From Xylanibacter muris (GTDB taxonomy: Bacteria; Bacteroidota; Bacteroidia; Bacteroidales; Bacteroidaceae), in NCBI RefSeq assembly GCF_013166605.1, contig NZ_JABKKF010000001.1, positions 248,001 through 312,000 on the forward strand: DNA of 64,000 nt. Direction: 5' to 3'. Within the stretch, counting starts at the first letter, position 1. Every line of letters starts with the position of its first letter. Shown piece after piece: positions 7,618 to 17,065 of the stretch. Under the pieces are notes generated by a model. That model was given only the letters and a program-made list of their open reading frames with translations, was not told the origin of the DNA and made no database searches. The translations under genes were made by a program, and so were the position numbers.

Positions 7618-8793
7618 CTATATGTTGCCCGTCACATCTTTTATCCTCTCAAGACCTTCTGTCATCCTGCTTCTCGGGCATGCTATGTTGATTCTTATGA
7701 ATCCTTCACCGGCTTTGCCGTACATTGCCCCGCTGTTTGGCATGACGCGTCCTTTTTCTGTCAGCAGTCGGGTGAGGCCGTCGGACGTGAGCCCGCTTTT
7801 GGCAAGAATCCTGCGGCAGTCTGCCCATACGAGATAAGTGCCTTCGAGAGGCGTTATTCTTATATCAGGCATTTTTTCGCTGAAGAACTCCAATAAAGCA
7901 TTGTAGTTTCCATGCAGATATCTTACGAGGCTGTCAAGCCAGTCTTCGCTGTCGTTGTATGCGGCCATGAGCGCTTCCACTCCGAACGGGTTTACGTCGC
8001 ACACCTCATTATCGTTTATTGCGCGGTCGATTCTGTTTCTTGACTCATTGTTGTTGCAGATAATGTTCGCAATCTGCAGCCCTGCGGTGTTGAATGCCTT
8101 TGACGGTGACGTGCATATAATGGAATTGTCGCGGCATTCGTCTGATATGGATGCGAACGGGGTATATTTAAATCCCGGCATCACCAGTTCGCAATGTATT
8201 TCATCGGATATGACGGTCACTCCGTGACGCATGCAGATGTCATTGAGCCGTGAGAGCTCGTCTCTCGTCCATACACGTCCGGCCGGATTGTGCGGATTGC
8301 ATAGAAGCATCAGTTTTGTACGGGGGTCTGAAGCCTTGGATTCAAGATCGTCATAGTCCATTGTATATCTGCCGGATGAATCTATGAGCAGATTGTTTTC
8401 CACGATGCCGCACTTGTTGTTTCTTATTGACGAGAAGAAGCAGTTGTAGACAGGGGGCTGCACTATCACGTTGTCACCGGGCACCGTAAGTGCCTTTATT
8501 ACGGCAGATATTGCCGGCACCACTCCTGAGGTATAGATAATCCATTCACGTGAGATGTGCCAGCCATGCCTGCGGGCAAACCATGAGATGACCGCATCGT
8601 AGTATTCCTCGGGCACAAGCGTGTATCCGAAAATGCCGTGTTCAATCCTTTTGTGTAACGCCTCTGTGATGGCCGGTGCGGCTTTGAAGTCCATGTCGGC
8701 GACCCACATGGGTATTATGTCTTCCCCTTCCGGCTCGTCCCATTTATAGCAGTGGCTTCCCCGTCGCGTTGTGAGTTCGTCAAAATTCCACAT
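7618..8793 (-). CDS. MalY/PatB-family PLP aminotransferase (C-S lyase)
   Basis: 391 residues, full length for the MalY/PatB subgroup of fold-type I PLP enzymes, which act as cystathionine beta-lyases or cysteine-S-conjugate lyases. Visible landmarks are IIPMWVADMDF (residues 26-36, the subgroup signature), YTSGVVPAIS near 87, NPHNPAGRVW at 166-175, SDEIHCEL at 196-203 (cofactor-ring Asp), the Schiff-base Lys232 in SPSKAFN, and the carboxylate-binding Arg in GEGFIRINIACPR. It cleaves C-S bonds in the cytoplasm, giving pyruvate, ammonia and a thiol. Its start overlaps the end of the DUF3737 gene by 14 bp, so the two are translationally coupled. Confidence 0.9.
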   Translation of the reverse strand: MWNFDELTTRRGSHCYKWDEPEGEDIIPMWVADMDFKAAPAITEALHKRIEHGIFGYTLVPEEYYDAVISWFARRHGWHISREWIIYTSGVVPAISAVIKALTVPGDNVIVQPPVYNCFFSSIRNNKCGIVENNLLIDSSGRYTMDYDDLESKASDPRTKLMLLCNPHNPAGRVWTRDELSRLNDICMRHGVTVISDEIHCELVMPGFKYTPFASISDECRDNSIICTSPSKAFNTAGLQIANIICNNNESRNRIDRAINDNEVCDVNPFGVEALMAAYNDSEDWLDSLVRYLHGNYNALLEFFSEKMPDIRITPLEGTYLVWADCRRILAKSGLTSDGLTRLLTEKGRVMPNSGAMYGKAGEGFIRINIACPRSRMTEGLERIKDVTGNI

Positions 8794-9667
8794 TGTCTTC
8801 TCTTGCTTTTATTATACAGTCGGCAGGCCCCTTGATGTTCTCGTCAATTGTGACAGAACCGATTTTATCGGCGGTGATATGGCCGTGAGCAGGATTTTTT
8901 ATATTTGTTATCGCTCCTCTTATGTCGGCTTCTACGGAGGAGTACTCGAATGCGCGGTCGCAGTCGGCTCCGAACGTGCAGTTTTCCAACACAAGGTCGT
9001 GGGCATAGCAGAGAGGTTGCTCGCCGGTGATATGACAGTTTACGAGGCGGAGGTTCCTGGAATGCCATCCGAGAAACTCTCCGTTAAGCTCGGAGTCGTA
9101 TACGGTCACGTTGCGCACTTCCCAAAAGGCATCCTTGGTGGTGATTCTGGCATTGTGTATCTCCACATTCTCCGCGTACTGGAAAACATATTTGCTGTCG
9201 CTCTCGAAGCCGTCTATATATACATTACGGCATAGCATGAAAGGATAGGTGCCGCTGTGCAGCCTCAGGTTTGAGGCTTTGATGTTGTCGCATTTCCAGA
9301 AAGTCTCGTCGGCATCGTTTATCTCTACATCCGAGATGCGAATCTGGCTCATCTCGCGAAACATCTTCGGGGCGTCTATTATGGTGTTTGTCATTTCAAG
9401 ATGGTCGGAATACCATAATGCGGAGCGGGCGGCAACGGCAAAGAAGCAGTTGTCTATGGTGAACCGGTGTACGTGCCAGAAAGGATAGTTGCCCTCGAAG
9501 CGGCAGTTACGTGCGGTGATGTCGCTGCATTCCTTTATGGCAGACTCGCCGGCCGTGATTGTTACATTATCGAGAACGGTATTGTGGGTTTCGAATAACG
9601 GGCGTTCGCCGCCGAAGGTCATGCCGGTGATTATTTCATGCCGGACCGGTTTTTTGTTTTCTTTCAT
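8780..9667 (-). CDS. DUF3737 right-handed beta-helix protein
   Basis: 295 residues without a signal peptide. It opens with a short lead ending in EIITGMTFGGERPLFE, a hallmark of the DUF3737 family. The rest is a ladder of about 20-residue turns with aromatic and Asn repeats (NCRFEGNYPFWHVHRF, NTIIDAPKMFREM, NLRLHSGTYPF, NSEL-like turns), which predicts a right-handed beta-helix. No catalytic motif is recognised and the function is unknown. It is the upstream partner of the MalY-type gene (14-bp overlap). The pair is common enough in gut anaerobes to suggest a shared role, but the sequence does not show what that is. Confidence 0.85.
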   Translation of the reverse strand: MKENKKPVRHEIITGMTFGGERPLFETHNTVLDNVTITAGESAIKECSDITARNCRFEGNYPFWHVHRFTIDNCFFAVAARSALWYSDHLEMTNTIIDAPKMFREMSQIRISDVEINDADETFWKCDNIKASNLRLHSGTYPFMLCRNVYIDGFESDSKYVFQYAENVEIHNARITTKDAFWEVRNVTVYDSELNGEFLGWHSRNLRLVNCHITGEQPLCYAHDLVLENCTFGADCDRAFEYSSVEADIRGAITNIKNPAHGHITADKIGSVTIDENIKGPADCIIKAREDNVEF

Positions 9668-9855
9668 CGATGACTGGATTTTAATGTTTTTTGTTTGAAT
9701 AAGGTCTTTTCCGTTCCATACGGTTTCCGGATATTCACAAGCGTTTCCTGCTTGCCTTTCATTTCGGATGCAAATTTAAATGGTTTTATTCAAACCTTAT
9801 GTAACTTAATTACAGTTTGGACTGTCTTTTAACAGTTGTTTTGTGAATATTTATT
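9668..9855. other. Intergenic region between divergent DUF3737 and miaB genes
   Basis: AT-rich spacer. On the minus strand TAAATTTG (9778-9771) could serve as the -7 element of the DUF3737/malY pair, but no well-spaced TTTG lies upstream of it (the nearest TTTG is 12 nt away). No ORF or RNA was recognised here. Confidence 0.4.
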
Positions 9856-9885
9856 TTGAGAACTTGTTATTTTAGACTACCTTTG
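9856..9885 (+). promoter_or_regulatory. Promoter upstream of miaB
   Basis: TTTG at 9856-9859 and TACCTTTG at 9878-9885, 18 nt apart, match the Bacteroidales -33/-7 pair. Transcription would start near 9892, leaving a leader of about 90 nt before the miaB ATG at 9979. Confidence 0.65.
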
Positions 9886-9917
9886 CATAAATTAAAGATT
9901 CACCTCTGCAATTTCAG

Positions 9918-9953
9918 ACAAGCCTGATTGCGTGTGGCTTGTTTTATCTTTTT
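9918..9953 (+). terminator. Terminator-like hairpin inside the miaB leader
   Basis: A 7-bp stem, ACAAGCC (9918-9924) with GGCTTGT (9936-9942), followed by TTTTATCTTTTTG. It lies between the promoter at 9856-9885 and the miaB start codon. It can therefore act as an attenuator, or end a short transcript of about 60 nt. No leader peptide is evident. Confidence 0.55.
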
Positions 9954-9978
9954 GTATCTAAATATATATTGACTATAA

Positions 9979-11292
9979 ATGAAGAAACTTTTTATTGAGA
10001 CGTATGGTTGTCAGATGAATGTGGCGGATTCGGAAGTCGTTGCCGCTGTTATGAAAATGGCCGGGTATGACGTATGTGACGACATCACTGAGGCAGACGC
10101 TGTGTTTCTCAACACATGTTCCGTGCGTGACAATGCCGAGCAGAAGATATATAACCGTCTCGAAACCCTGAATGCCGGACGTAAAAAAGGCCGCAGGGTA
10201 ATACTTGGAGTCCTGGGATGTATGGCCGAACGGGTGAAGGACGACCTCATGACCAATCATCATGCCGACCTTGTTGCCGGTCCCGACGCATATCTTTCTT
10301 TGCCTGACCTCATAGCGCAAGCCGAACAAGGCAACAAGGCGATAAACATAGAACTTTCTACAACGGAGACATATCGCGACATTGTGCCACAACGTATCTG
10401 TGGAGCGCGTGTGGGAGGCTTTGTAAGTATAATGCGCGGATGCAATAATTTCTGCCATTATTGTATTGTGCCTTATACCCGCGGACGTGAGCGCAGCCGT
10501 GATGTGGACAGTATATTGAGAGAGGTGACAGACCTGAGGGACAAGGGATTCAGGGAGGTGACGCTCCTCGGACAGAACGTAAACAGCTATTTGTTTGACA
10601 ACGACGGTGTCAGGACCGGTTTTCCGGAGCTTTTACGTCTTGTGGCCAGGGCTGTTCCTGAGATGCGTATACGTTTCACCACATCCCATCCTAAGGATAT
10701 GAGCGACGAGACCTTGCACGTGATAGCAGAGGAACCCAATGTATGCAAACATATCCATCTGCCGGTACAGAGCGGCAGCAACAGGATATTGAAACTGATG
10801 AACCGCAAATACACGCGTGAGTGGTATCTGGACCGTGTGGACGCCATAAGAAGGATAATACCCGGATGCGGACTGTCAACGGATGTCTTCGTGGGTTATC
10901 ACAGCGAGACGGAAGAAGACCATCGGATGTCTCTTGACCTGATGCGTGAGGTTGGCTATGATTCTGCGTTTATGTTTAAATACAGTGAGCGCCCCGGAAC
11001 GTATGCTTCGAAAAATCTTCCCGATGATGTTCCCAAAGAAATAAAGATACGCCGTCTTAACGAAATGATACAGTTGCAGACCCGTCTTTCCGCCGAGGCA
11101 AACAAGCGTGACGAGGGACAGACATTCGAGGTGCTTGTCGAAGGCTACAGCAAACGTTCGCGTGAACAACTGTTCGGAAGAACCGGACAGAACAAGGTTG
11201 TGGTATTCGATAAAGGCTGCCATCATATAGGCGACAAAGTGATGCTGAAGATAACGGGAAGCACAAGCGCCACACTTATGGGCAGCGAATAA
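9979..11292 (+). CDS. miaB: tRNA-2-methylthio-N6-dimethylallyladenosine synthase
   Basis: 437 residues. MiaB adds the methylthio group at C2 of i6A37 in tRNAs reading UNN codons, using two [4Fe-4S] clusters. The N-terminal UPF0004 domain carries the auxiliary-cluster cysteines C11 (ETYGCQMN), C47 (NTCSVR) and C81 (LGCMAERV). The radical-SAM motif is C155-x3-C159-x2-C162 (GCNNFCHYC), followed by VPYTRGRERSR. HLPVQSGSN in the middle and a TRAM domain (about residues 370-437) complete the family pattern. It leads a run of plus-strand genes but is separated by 22 bp from the ABC transporter, so at least partial co-transcription is likely. Confidence 0.96.
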   Translation: MKKLFIETYGCQMNVADSEVVAAVMKMAGYDVCDDITEADAVFLNTCSVRDNAEQKIYNRLETLNAGRKKGRRVILGVLGCMAERVKDDLMTNHHADLVAGPDAYLSLPDLIAQAEQGNKAINIELSTTETYRDIVPQRICGARVGGFVSIMRGCNNFCHYCIVPYTRGRERSRDVDSILREVTDLRDKGFREVTLLGQNVNSYLFDNDGVRTGFPELLRLVARAVPEMRIRFTTSHPKDMSDETLHVIAEEPNVCKHIHLPVQSGSNRILKLMNRKYTREWYLDRVDAIRRIIPGCGLSTDVFVGYHSETEEDHRMSLDLMREVGYDSAFMFKYSERPGTYASKNLPDDVPKEIKIRRLNEMIQLQTRLSAEANKRDEGQTFEVLVEGYSKRSREQLFGRTGQNKVVVFDKGCHHIGDKVMLKITGSTSATLMGSE

Positions 11293-11314
11293 TCATGTTC
11301 AATAAATCAGAGAT

Positions 11315-13153
11315 ATGAAAGAGTTCATAAAGATAATGCTCCGTTTCGTTCCGCCATACAAGAAAAATCTGGTGTGGTCGATAGTGTTTAACATATTGTC
11401 GGCAATGCTTAACATATTCTCGTTTGCGGCTCTTATCCCTATACTTCAGATATTGTTCAAGACGAATGACTCTGTTGCCGCGACGTCATTGATGGAGTGG
11501 GGTGGCGGTGACATGAAAGAGGTGTTGTCAAACAACATGAATTACTATGTGAATATGCTTATCGGCGAGATGGGAGAGGCTACCACCCTGCTTGTGATAG
11601 GCCTGTTCCTGGTGTTCACGACCTTTATAAAGACAGGCTGCTATTTTCTTTCCTCGGCATCGATAATCCCCATACGTACGGGAATAGTCAGGGATATGCG
11701 TAACCAGCTGTACCGGAAAATAACATCGCTGCCACTGGGGTTCTTCTCAGAGGAGCGCAAGGGAGATATCATAGCGCGTATGAGCGGTGATGTCGGGGAA
11801 GTGGAGAACTCGATAATGTCGTCGCTTGACATGCTGTTTAAAAACCCGATACTCATAATAGCATACTTCGGCACCATGCTTTTCATCAGCTGGAAACTCA
11901 CACTGTTCACTCTTGCGATAGTTCCGTTGATGGGATGGCTCATGGGAGGAGTGGGAAGAAAGCTGAAACAGCAGTCTATAAAGGCCCAGACTTTATGGAG
12001 CGACACGATGAGCCAGGTGGAGGAAACCCTCGGAGGATTGCGTATCATCAAGGCATTCTGTGCGGAGGACAAGATGAACATGCGCTTTGATAAGGTTAAC
12101 AGCGAATACCGTGCCAACCTTATGAAGGTGAATACGCGCCAGCAGCTTGCACATCCTATGAGCGAGTTTCTCGGCACGCTCATGATCGTAATCGTATTGT
12201 GGTTCGGAGGGTGGCTTGTGCTCAACAACATGACATTGTCGGGACCGACTTTCATATATTACATGGTAATACTCTACAGTATAATAAATCCGCTGAAAGA
12301 GTTTTCAAAGGCTGGTTATAATATTCCAAAGGGGCTTGCTTCCATGGAACGCATTGACAAGATTCTGAAAGCAGAGATGACGATAAGGGAGAAGGATGTT
12401 CCGGAGCATATAGACGGTTTCAACCATCAGATAGAATTCCGTAATGTGTCATTCAAGTATGACAAGGAATGGGTATTGCGTGATATCAATCTCACTATCC
12501 GTAAAGGAAAGACCGTGGCGCTTGTGGGACAAAGCGGAGGCGGAAAGTCCACGCTTGTAGACTTGATACCGCGTTATTATGACGTGCAGGAGGGCGAGGT
12601 GCTCATAGACGGCATAAATGTGAAAGACTTGGGTATTCATGACCTGCGTCAGCTCATTGGCAATGTGAATCAGGAGGCAATACTTTTCAACGACACATTC
12701 TTCAACAATATATCCTTTGGGGTGGACAACGCCACTCGGAAACAGGTGGAGGATGCCGCACGCATAGCCAATGCCTATGACTTTATCATGGCTACGGAGC
12801 ATAAGTTCGATACCTTTGTGGGCGATCGTGGCGGACGGTTGTCGGGAGGTCAGCGCCAGCGTGTCAGCATAGCACGTGCAATACTGAAAAACCCTCCGAT
12901 ACTGATACTTGACGAGGCTACATCCGCATTGGATACAGAAAGCGAGCGTCTGGTTCAGGATGCCCTGCAGCATCTGATGAAGACACGAACGACAGTGGCT
13001 ATCGCCCACAGGCTGTCTACAATAAAGAGTGCGGATGAGATATGTGTCATACATGACGGAAAGATTGTGGAGCGTGGCACTCATGATGAGCTTATAGCCA
13101 TGGACGGGTATTACAAGAAGCTCAACGACATGCAGAATACGGCTTCAAAGTAG
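11315..13153 (+). CDS. MsbA-type ABC exporter (lipid/glycolipid flippase)
   Basis: 612 residues: a fused membrane domain (six helices within about 1-320) and nucleotide-binding domain (about 370-600). It shows Walker A GQSGGGKST near residue 405, signature LSGGQRQR, Walker B ILILDEATSALD and switch His in VAIAHRLST. This half-transporter architecture works as a homodimer; MsbA and its relatives flip lipid A-core or other lipid-linked molecules across the inner membrane. The following genes encode an alkaline-phosphatase-fold phosphotransferase, an LpxL-type acyltransferase and glycosyltransferases, which supports a lipid A or glycolipid substrate. Sequence alone does not exclude a drug or peptide exporter. 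Confidence 0.9.
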   Translation: MKEFIKIMLRFVPPYKKNLVWSIVFNILSAMLNIFSFAALIPILQILFKTNDSVAATSLMEWGGGDMKEVLSNNMNYYVNMLIGEMGEATTLLVIGLFLVFTTFIKTGCYFLSSASIIPIRTGIVRDMRNQLYRKITSLPLGFFSEERKGDIIARMSGDVGEVENSIMSSLDMLFKNPILIIAYFGTMLFISWKLTLFTLAIVPLMGWLMGGVGRKLKQQSIKAQTLWSDTMSQVEETLGGLRIIKAFCAEDKMNMRFDKVNSEYRANLMKVNTRQQLAHPMSEFLGTLMIVIVLWFGGWLVLNNMTLSGPTFIYYMVILYSIINPLKEFSKAGYNIPKGLASMERIDKILKAEMTIREKDVPEHIDGFNHQIEFRNVSFKYDKEWVLRDINLTIRKGKTVALVGQSGGGKSTLVDLIPRYYDVQEGEVLIDGINVKDLGIHDLRQLIGNVNQEAILFNDTFFNNISFGVDNATRKQVEDAARIANAYDFIMATEHKFDTFVGDRGGRLSGGQRQRVSIARAILKNPPILILDEATSALDTESERLVQDALQHLMKTRTTVAIAHRLSTIKSADEICVIHDGKIVERGTHDELIAMDGYYKKLNDMQNTASK

Positions 13154-13185
13154 ATTCGCATGTCCAATATAAAAGTCTCAATATA

Positions 13186-15009
13186 ATGAAGCAGAGATTA
13201 TTGTATCTTACAGCGACTTATCTTACAACGGTAGTTATATTTATAATTGCCAAAGGATGTTTTGTCATTTACAATATGAAGTCGGGCGGAGCCGGTCTTT
13301 GTGATTTTGCGGATGTGGTGCGTCATGGGCTGAGTCTGGATTTGTCCACGGCAATATATATTCTTATTGTTCCGTTTCTTATATCAGTCATTTCGTTATG
13401 GACGGACAGGTGGCGGCTGTTGCGCAAGATTCTTAATGTATATTATGCCGTGGTGGCATCGTTACTGGCAATAGTTTTTGTTAGCGACACATGTCTGTAT
13501 GAGTTTTGGGGATTCAAACTTAACGGCAGTGTGATACCCTATCTGGAAACACCTGCAGGAATCACTTCAAGTGTTTCATGGTGGTATCTGGCGGCAAGAG
13601 TCCTGTTTGTCATTGCTGCGGGATATATAATATATAAGGTGTATTCCGCATGTATTCCACGGAATATATCACGGCTTTCCCTACGGATGAAGATACTGAA
13701 TACGCTGCTGTTTGTTGTGGCGGTCTTCCCTCTTGTGGTGGGAATAAGGGGAGGCCTGGAGGTGTCGACAACAAATGTCGGGCAGGTGTATTACTCGGAT
13801 AATCAGTTCCTGAATCATTCCGCAGTGAATCCGCTGTTCAATTTTCTTTCATCCTTCGGACATTCCGCAAAGGATTATGACAGGTATGAGTATTTTGATT
13901 ATGAGGAATGCGAAAGGATGCTGTCCGGCATGTTCCCGACGGAAAGCATGGATATCGATACTCTTTTAAATACCGCGCGGCCCAATGTGGTAGTGATACT
14001 TCTTGAAGGCTGCGGAGGGGAGTTTACTGAGATTGGCGGACGTGATGACGTGATGCCGAATCTTAACAGAATAGCCCGTGAGGGCGTGTATTTCACAAAT
14101 TGTTACGGAAACTCCTGGCGTACGGACCGTGGCGTCGTGTGTGCACTTAGCGGTTACCCGTCATTCCCGCAGGCATCTGTGATGAAGATGCCGGACAAGA
14201 GCGGAACCATGCCTTCCATAGCTTCGAGTCTGAAGAAAAACGGCTACTCAACGAGCTTCCTATATGGAGGAGACATTAATTTTACGAATATGCGCGGTTA
14301 TCTCATAGGTACGGGATTTGATAATCTCGTGAGTATGGACGACTATTCCGAGGAGCAGCGTGGTTCAGGAAAATGGGGGGTAAGGGATGACATAACGTTT
14401 GGAACCCTTTATGACATGATTACAGGTCATGGAGAAGGAAGATTCCTTATAGGTTATCTGACACTGACAAGCCATGAGCCATGGGAGGTCCCCGTGAATA
14501 AGTTTGAAGACAAGGTGCTCAATTCTTTTTATTATCTTGATATGTGTATAGGCAGTTTCATGGACAGGTTGCGTAAGACACCGCAATGGGATGAGCTTCT
14601 CGTGGTATTATTGCCCGACCATGGAATATACTATGACGGTCTGGATAATTCAAAGCCGCTGAGAAACCATATACCGATGATATGGACGGGTGGGGCGGTG
14701 AGGAGGCCGCATGAGGTGACATGTCTTTCGAATCAGACGGATCTGCCGGCCACATTGCTTGGACAGATGAATATCAGTCATGATGAGTTTACGTTCAGCC
14801 GCGATGTGGTGAGCGGAAATTACAGATATCCATTTGCCGTCAATACCTTTGACAACGGGATGATGGTGATGGATTCCACCGGGTATGTCGTTTATGACTT
14901 TGATATGAATGGTCTCCTTTCCGAGCAGGGTAAGGATTCCCGACGCCTGCTTGATATCGGAAAGGCCATCCTGCAGGTCACGTCGGCAGACTTAAAGAAC
15001 AGGAAATGA
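13186..15009 (+). CDS. LTA-synthase-like membrane phosphotransferase (sulfatase fold)
   Basis: 607 residues: about five N-terminal membrane helices (within residues 1-205), then a periplasmic alkaline-phosphatase-superfamily domain. VVVILLEGCGGEF supplies the first metal ligand (Glu). The nucleophile is Thr313 in WRTDRG. LLPDHG at about 476-481 supplies the Asp-His metal pair. The family transfers phosphoglycerol or phosphoethanolamine from phospholipids to glycans or lipid A. In a Gram-negative the product is not lipoteichoic acid, so a phosphoethanolamine or phosphoglycerol decoration of an envelope glycolipid is more likely. Its stop overlaps the acyltransferase start (ATGA, 15006-15009), so the two are coupled. 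Confidence 0.85.
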   Translation: MKQRLLYLTATYLTTVVIFIIAKGCFVIYNMKSGGAGLCDFADVVRHGLSLDLSTAIYILIVPFLISVISLWTDRWRLLRKILNVYYAVVASLLAIVFVSDTCLYEFWGFKLNGSVIPYLETPAGITSSVSWWYLAARVLFVIAAGYIIYKVYSACIPRNISRLSLRMKILNTLLFVVAVFPLVVGIRGGLEVSTTNVGQVYYSDNQFLNHSAVNPLFNFLSSFGHSAKDYDRYEYFDYEECERMLSGMFPTESMDIDTLLNTARPNVVVILLEGCGGEFTEIGGRDDVMPNLNRIAREGVYFTNCYGNSWRTDRGVVCALSGYPSFPQASVMKMPDKSGTMPSIASSLKKNGYSTSFLYGGDINFTNMRGYLIGTGFDNLVSMDDYSEEQRGSGKWGVRDDITFGTLYDMITGHGEGRFLIGYLTLTSHEPWEVPVNKFEDKVLNSFYYLDMCIGSFMDRLRKTPQWDELLVVLLPDHGIYYDGLDNSKPLRNHIPMIWTGGAVRRPHEVTCLSNQTDLPATLLGQMNISHDEFTFSRDVVSGNYRYPFAVNTFDNGMMVMDSTGYVVYDFDMNGLLSEQGKDSRRLLDIGKAILQVTSADLKNRK

Positions 15010-15920
15010 TGAAGAAGCTGTTATATCATATTATATATGTGTCGGCAAGATTGTTGTCAATGTTGCCGTTCAGGGTTCTTTATGCCTTGTCTGACTTCAT
15101 ATATATCATAGTGTATTATATAATCGGATACAGGCGTAAGATTGTTTATAAGAATCTTAACGCATCGTTTCCGGAAAAGAATCCGGATGAGATAAAAGGT
15201 ATAGGGCGGGGGTTCTATCACTTCTTCTGCGATTATATGGTAGAGACTTTAAAGCTTATGACAATAAGTGACAAGAAACTGCTTGACCATATTGAATTCC
15301 GGAACTTAGATCAGGTGGAAGAGTATTTCAGACGCGGTCAGAACGGTGCGGGCATACTCGGGCACTATTGTAATTGGGAATGGCTGTCGGCTGCAGGAGT
15401 GGCGTTTACGGAAAGTAAGGATGCTGTTGTAGGACTTATTTATCATCCGTTGAGAAATGAGGCTTTCGACAGGCTTATGCGAGATATCCGCCAGAGTAAG
15501 GGTGGTGTTTGTGTGCCAAAGAAAGATATTCTGCGTTATCTTCTCAGATATAGGACCGAAGGGAGGAACTCTTTGTTCGGATATATTTCGGATCAGACAC
15601 CGAAGTATGAGAACATCCACCTGTGGCTGCCTTTTCTGAATCAGGACACGCCGGTGTTTACCGGGGCGGAACGTATAATGAAGAAAATGAATGACGCGGT
15701 CTTCTATGTCGATATGCAACGTCCCGAAAGGGGAAAATATATATGTACATTCAAGTTGATAACAGATAAGCCCCAGGACTGCGGAGAATGGGAAATAACC
15801 AAAAGATTCTTTGCTATGCTTGAGGATAGCATAAGGCGTCAGCCCGAGTTCTATCTTTGGAGTCATAACAGATGGAAACGGTCTTTTGAGAAATATGAGG
15901 AGAAGAGGCATGCCAGATAA
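15006..15920 (+). CDS. LpxL/HtrB-family lipid A acyltransferase
   Basis: 304 residues with an N-terminal membrane anchor (about 8-40). The HX4E catalytic motif is His120-...-Glu125 in LGHYCNWEWLS. Downstream are the FGYISDQTP-type substrate motif and a C-terminal RRQPEFYLWSHNRWKR block typical of the late acyltransferases. These enzymes add a secondary acyl chain to lipid A on the cytoplasmic face. Bacteroidales usually make penta-acylated lipid A with a single such enzyme, so this could be the main LpxL-like protein. It overlaps the upstream phosphotransferase by 4 bp. Confidence 0.9.
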   Translation: MMKKLLYHIIYVSARLLSMLPFRVLYALSDFIYIIVYYIIGYRRKIVYKNLNASFPEKNPDEIKGIGRGFYHFFCDYMVETLKLMTISDKKLLDHIEFRNLDQVEEYFRRGQNGAGILGHYCNWEWLSAAGVAFTESKDAVVGLIYHPLRNEAFDRLMRDIRQSKGGVCVPKKDILRYLLRYRTEGRNSLFGYISDQTPKYENIHLWLPFLNQDTPVFTGAERIMKKMNDAVFYVDMQRPERGKYICTFKLITDKPQDCGEWEITKRFFAMLEDSIRRQPEFYLWSHNRWKRSFEKYEEKRHAR

Positions 15921-16007
15921 TGAAGACGGGCTGTTTCAAGGCTTGTTTTGAATAATCGGTGTCGGGTGAGGAATGGAACTGGATTCAGCAATTTAAATAA
16001 TGATGTC

Positions 16008-17039
16008 ATGGTGAGACTGTGTTATATAACAAGAAACTACAGGGGAGTGTCTTCTGCAGGAAACAAGGCAAAAACAGATAATGAAGATACCCTTGTCGGG
16101 ATGGGGGCCGTAAATCTTGGATTAAGAAGGACATTTTACCGGAATAAGGTCTTGACCTTTTTCATTGATTTGGCAGGAATAATAAAATTCGTCTTTTCTG
16201 TCAGGAATGACGACCTGGTGCTTTTGCAGTATCCGGTAAAGAAATATTTCTCTTTCTTATGTATGGTCGCACGTTTCAGACATGCAAGGACGATGACGGT
16301 GATTCATGACCTGGGGTCGTTTCGTCGCAGGAAGCTTACTGTCGGCAAGGAGATTGGTCGTCTTTCCAATGCCGATTATGTTATTGCTTCCAATACGGTG
16401 ATGCGTAAATGGCTTCAAAGCAACGGTTTGCATAATACGGTGCGGCCATTGGGGCTTTTCGATTATCACAGTCCTTCGCCTGTTCCTGATAACACCGGAT
16501 GTACGGAGGATGACAACAGGCTTATTTATGCCGGTGCGCTGGGGATGCGCAAGAATGCCTTTCTTCTTGATGCCGATAAAATATCCTTCGGGTGCAAGAT
16601 ACATATTTATGGAAACAGGAAAGGGCTTCCGCAGCTTAATGACAGCGAGAATATAATATTTCATGACTTTTGTCCTGCCGATGACTTTATAAGTAAGGTC
16701 AACAACGGTTGGGGGCTTGTATGGGACGGTGACTCCTTGGACTGTTGCACAGGAAATTTCGGAGAGTATCTGCGTTATAATTCCCCTCATAAGGTTTCAT
16801 TCTATCTTCGTGCCGGTCTGCCTGTGATAATATGGCGTGAGGCGGCTCTTGCGGATATCATAGAGAAGCAGGGGCTCGGTTTCTGTATAGACAGGCTTGA
16901 TGAGATAGAGAACAGGCTAAGAGACATCACAGCGAAGGAAATGGAGACAATAAAGGCCAATGTCAGGATTGTGAGTGAAAAGCTTAATGAAGGAGGCTTC
17001 CTGAAAGACGCCGTTGCTGCGGTGATGAGAGAATTATAG
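16008..17039 (+). CDS. Glycosyltransferase, GT-B type, galactofuranosyltransferase-like
   Basis: 343 residues from the ATG at 16008. An in-frame TTG at 15948 would add 20 residues without family character, so I prefer the ATG, whose product begins MVRLCYITRNYRG. A GT-B-like layout is visible: N-terminal Rossmann half, TVIHDLGSFRR near 90, ADYVIASNTVMRKWL (about 120), then RLIYAGALGMRKNAFL opening the C-terminal donor half, and YNSPHKVSFYLRAGLPVI near the end. The last motif (SPHK...AGLPVI) is typical of beta-1,6-galactofuranosyltransferase-like enzymes of surface glycans. The donor sugar is not certain. It lies within the envelope-glycolipid cluster. Confidence 0.75.
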   Translation: MVRLCYITRNYRGVSSAGNKAKTDNEDTLVGMGAVNLGLRRTFYRNKVLTFFIDLAGIIKFVFSVRNDDLVLLQYPVKKYFSFLCMVARFRHARTMTVIHDLGSFRRRKLTVGKEIGRLSNADYVIASNTVMRKWLQSNGLHNTVRPLGLFDYHSPSPVPDNTGCTEDDNRLIYAGALGMRKNAFLLDADKISFGCKIHIYGNRKGLPQLNDSENIIFHDFCPADDFISKVNNGWGLVWDGDSLDCCTGNFGEYLRYNSPHKVSFYLRAGLPVIIWREAALADIIEKQGLGFCIDRLDEIENRLRDITAKEMETIKANVRIVSEKLNEGGFLKDAVAAVMREL

Positions 17040-17065
17040 TTAATTATAATAAAAACAGTAATAAG

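Noticed and set aside
15948..16007. TTG start extending the GT-B glycosyltransferase by 20 residues
   Set aside because: The added residues look random; the ATG at 16008 gives a standard start, MVRLCYITRN.
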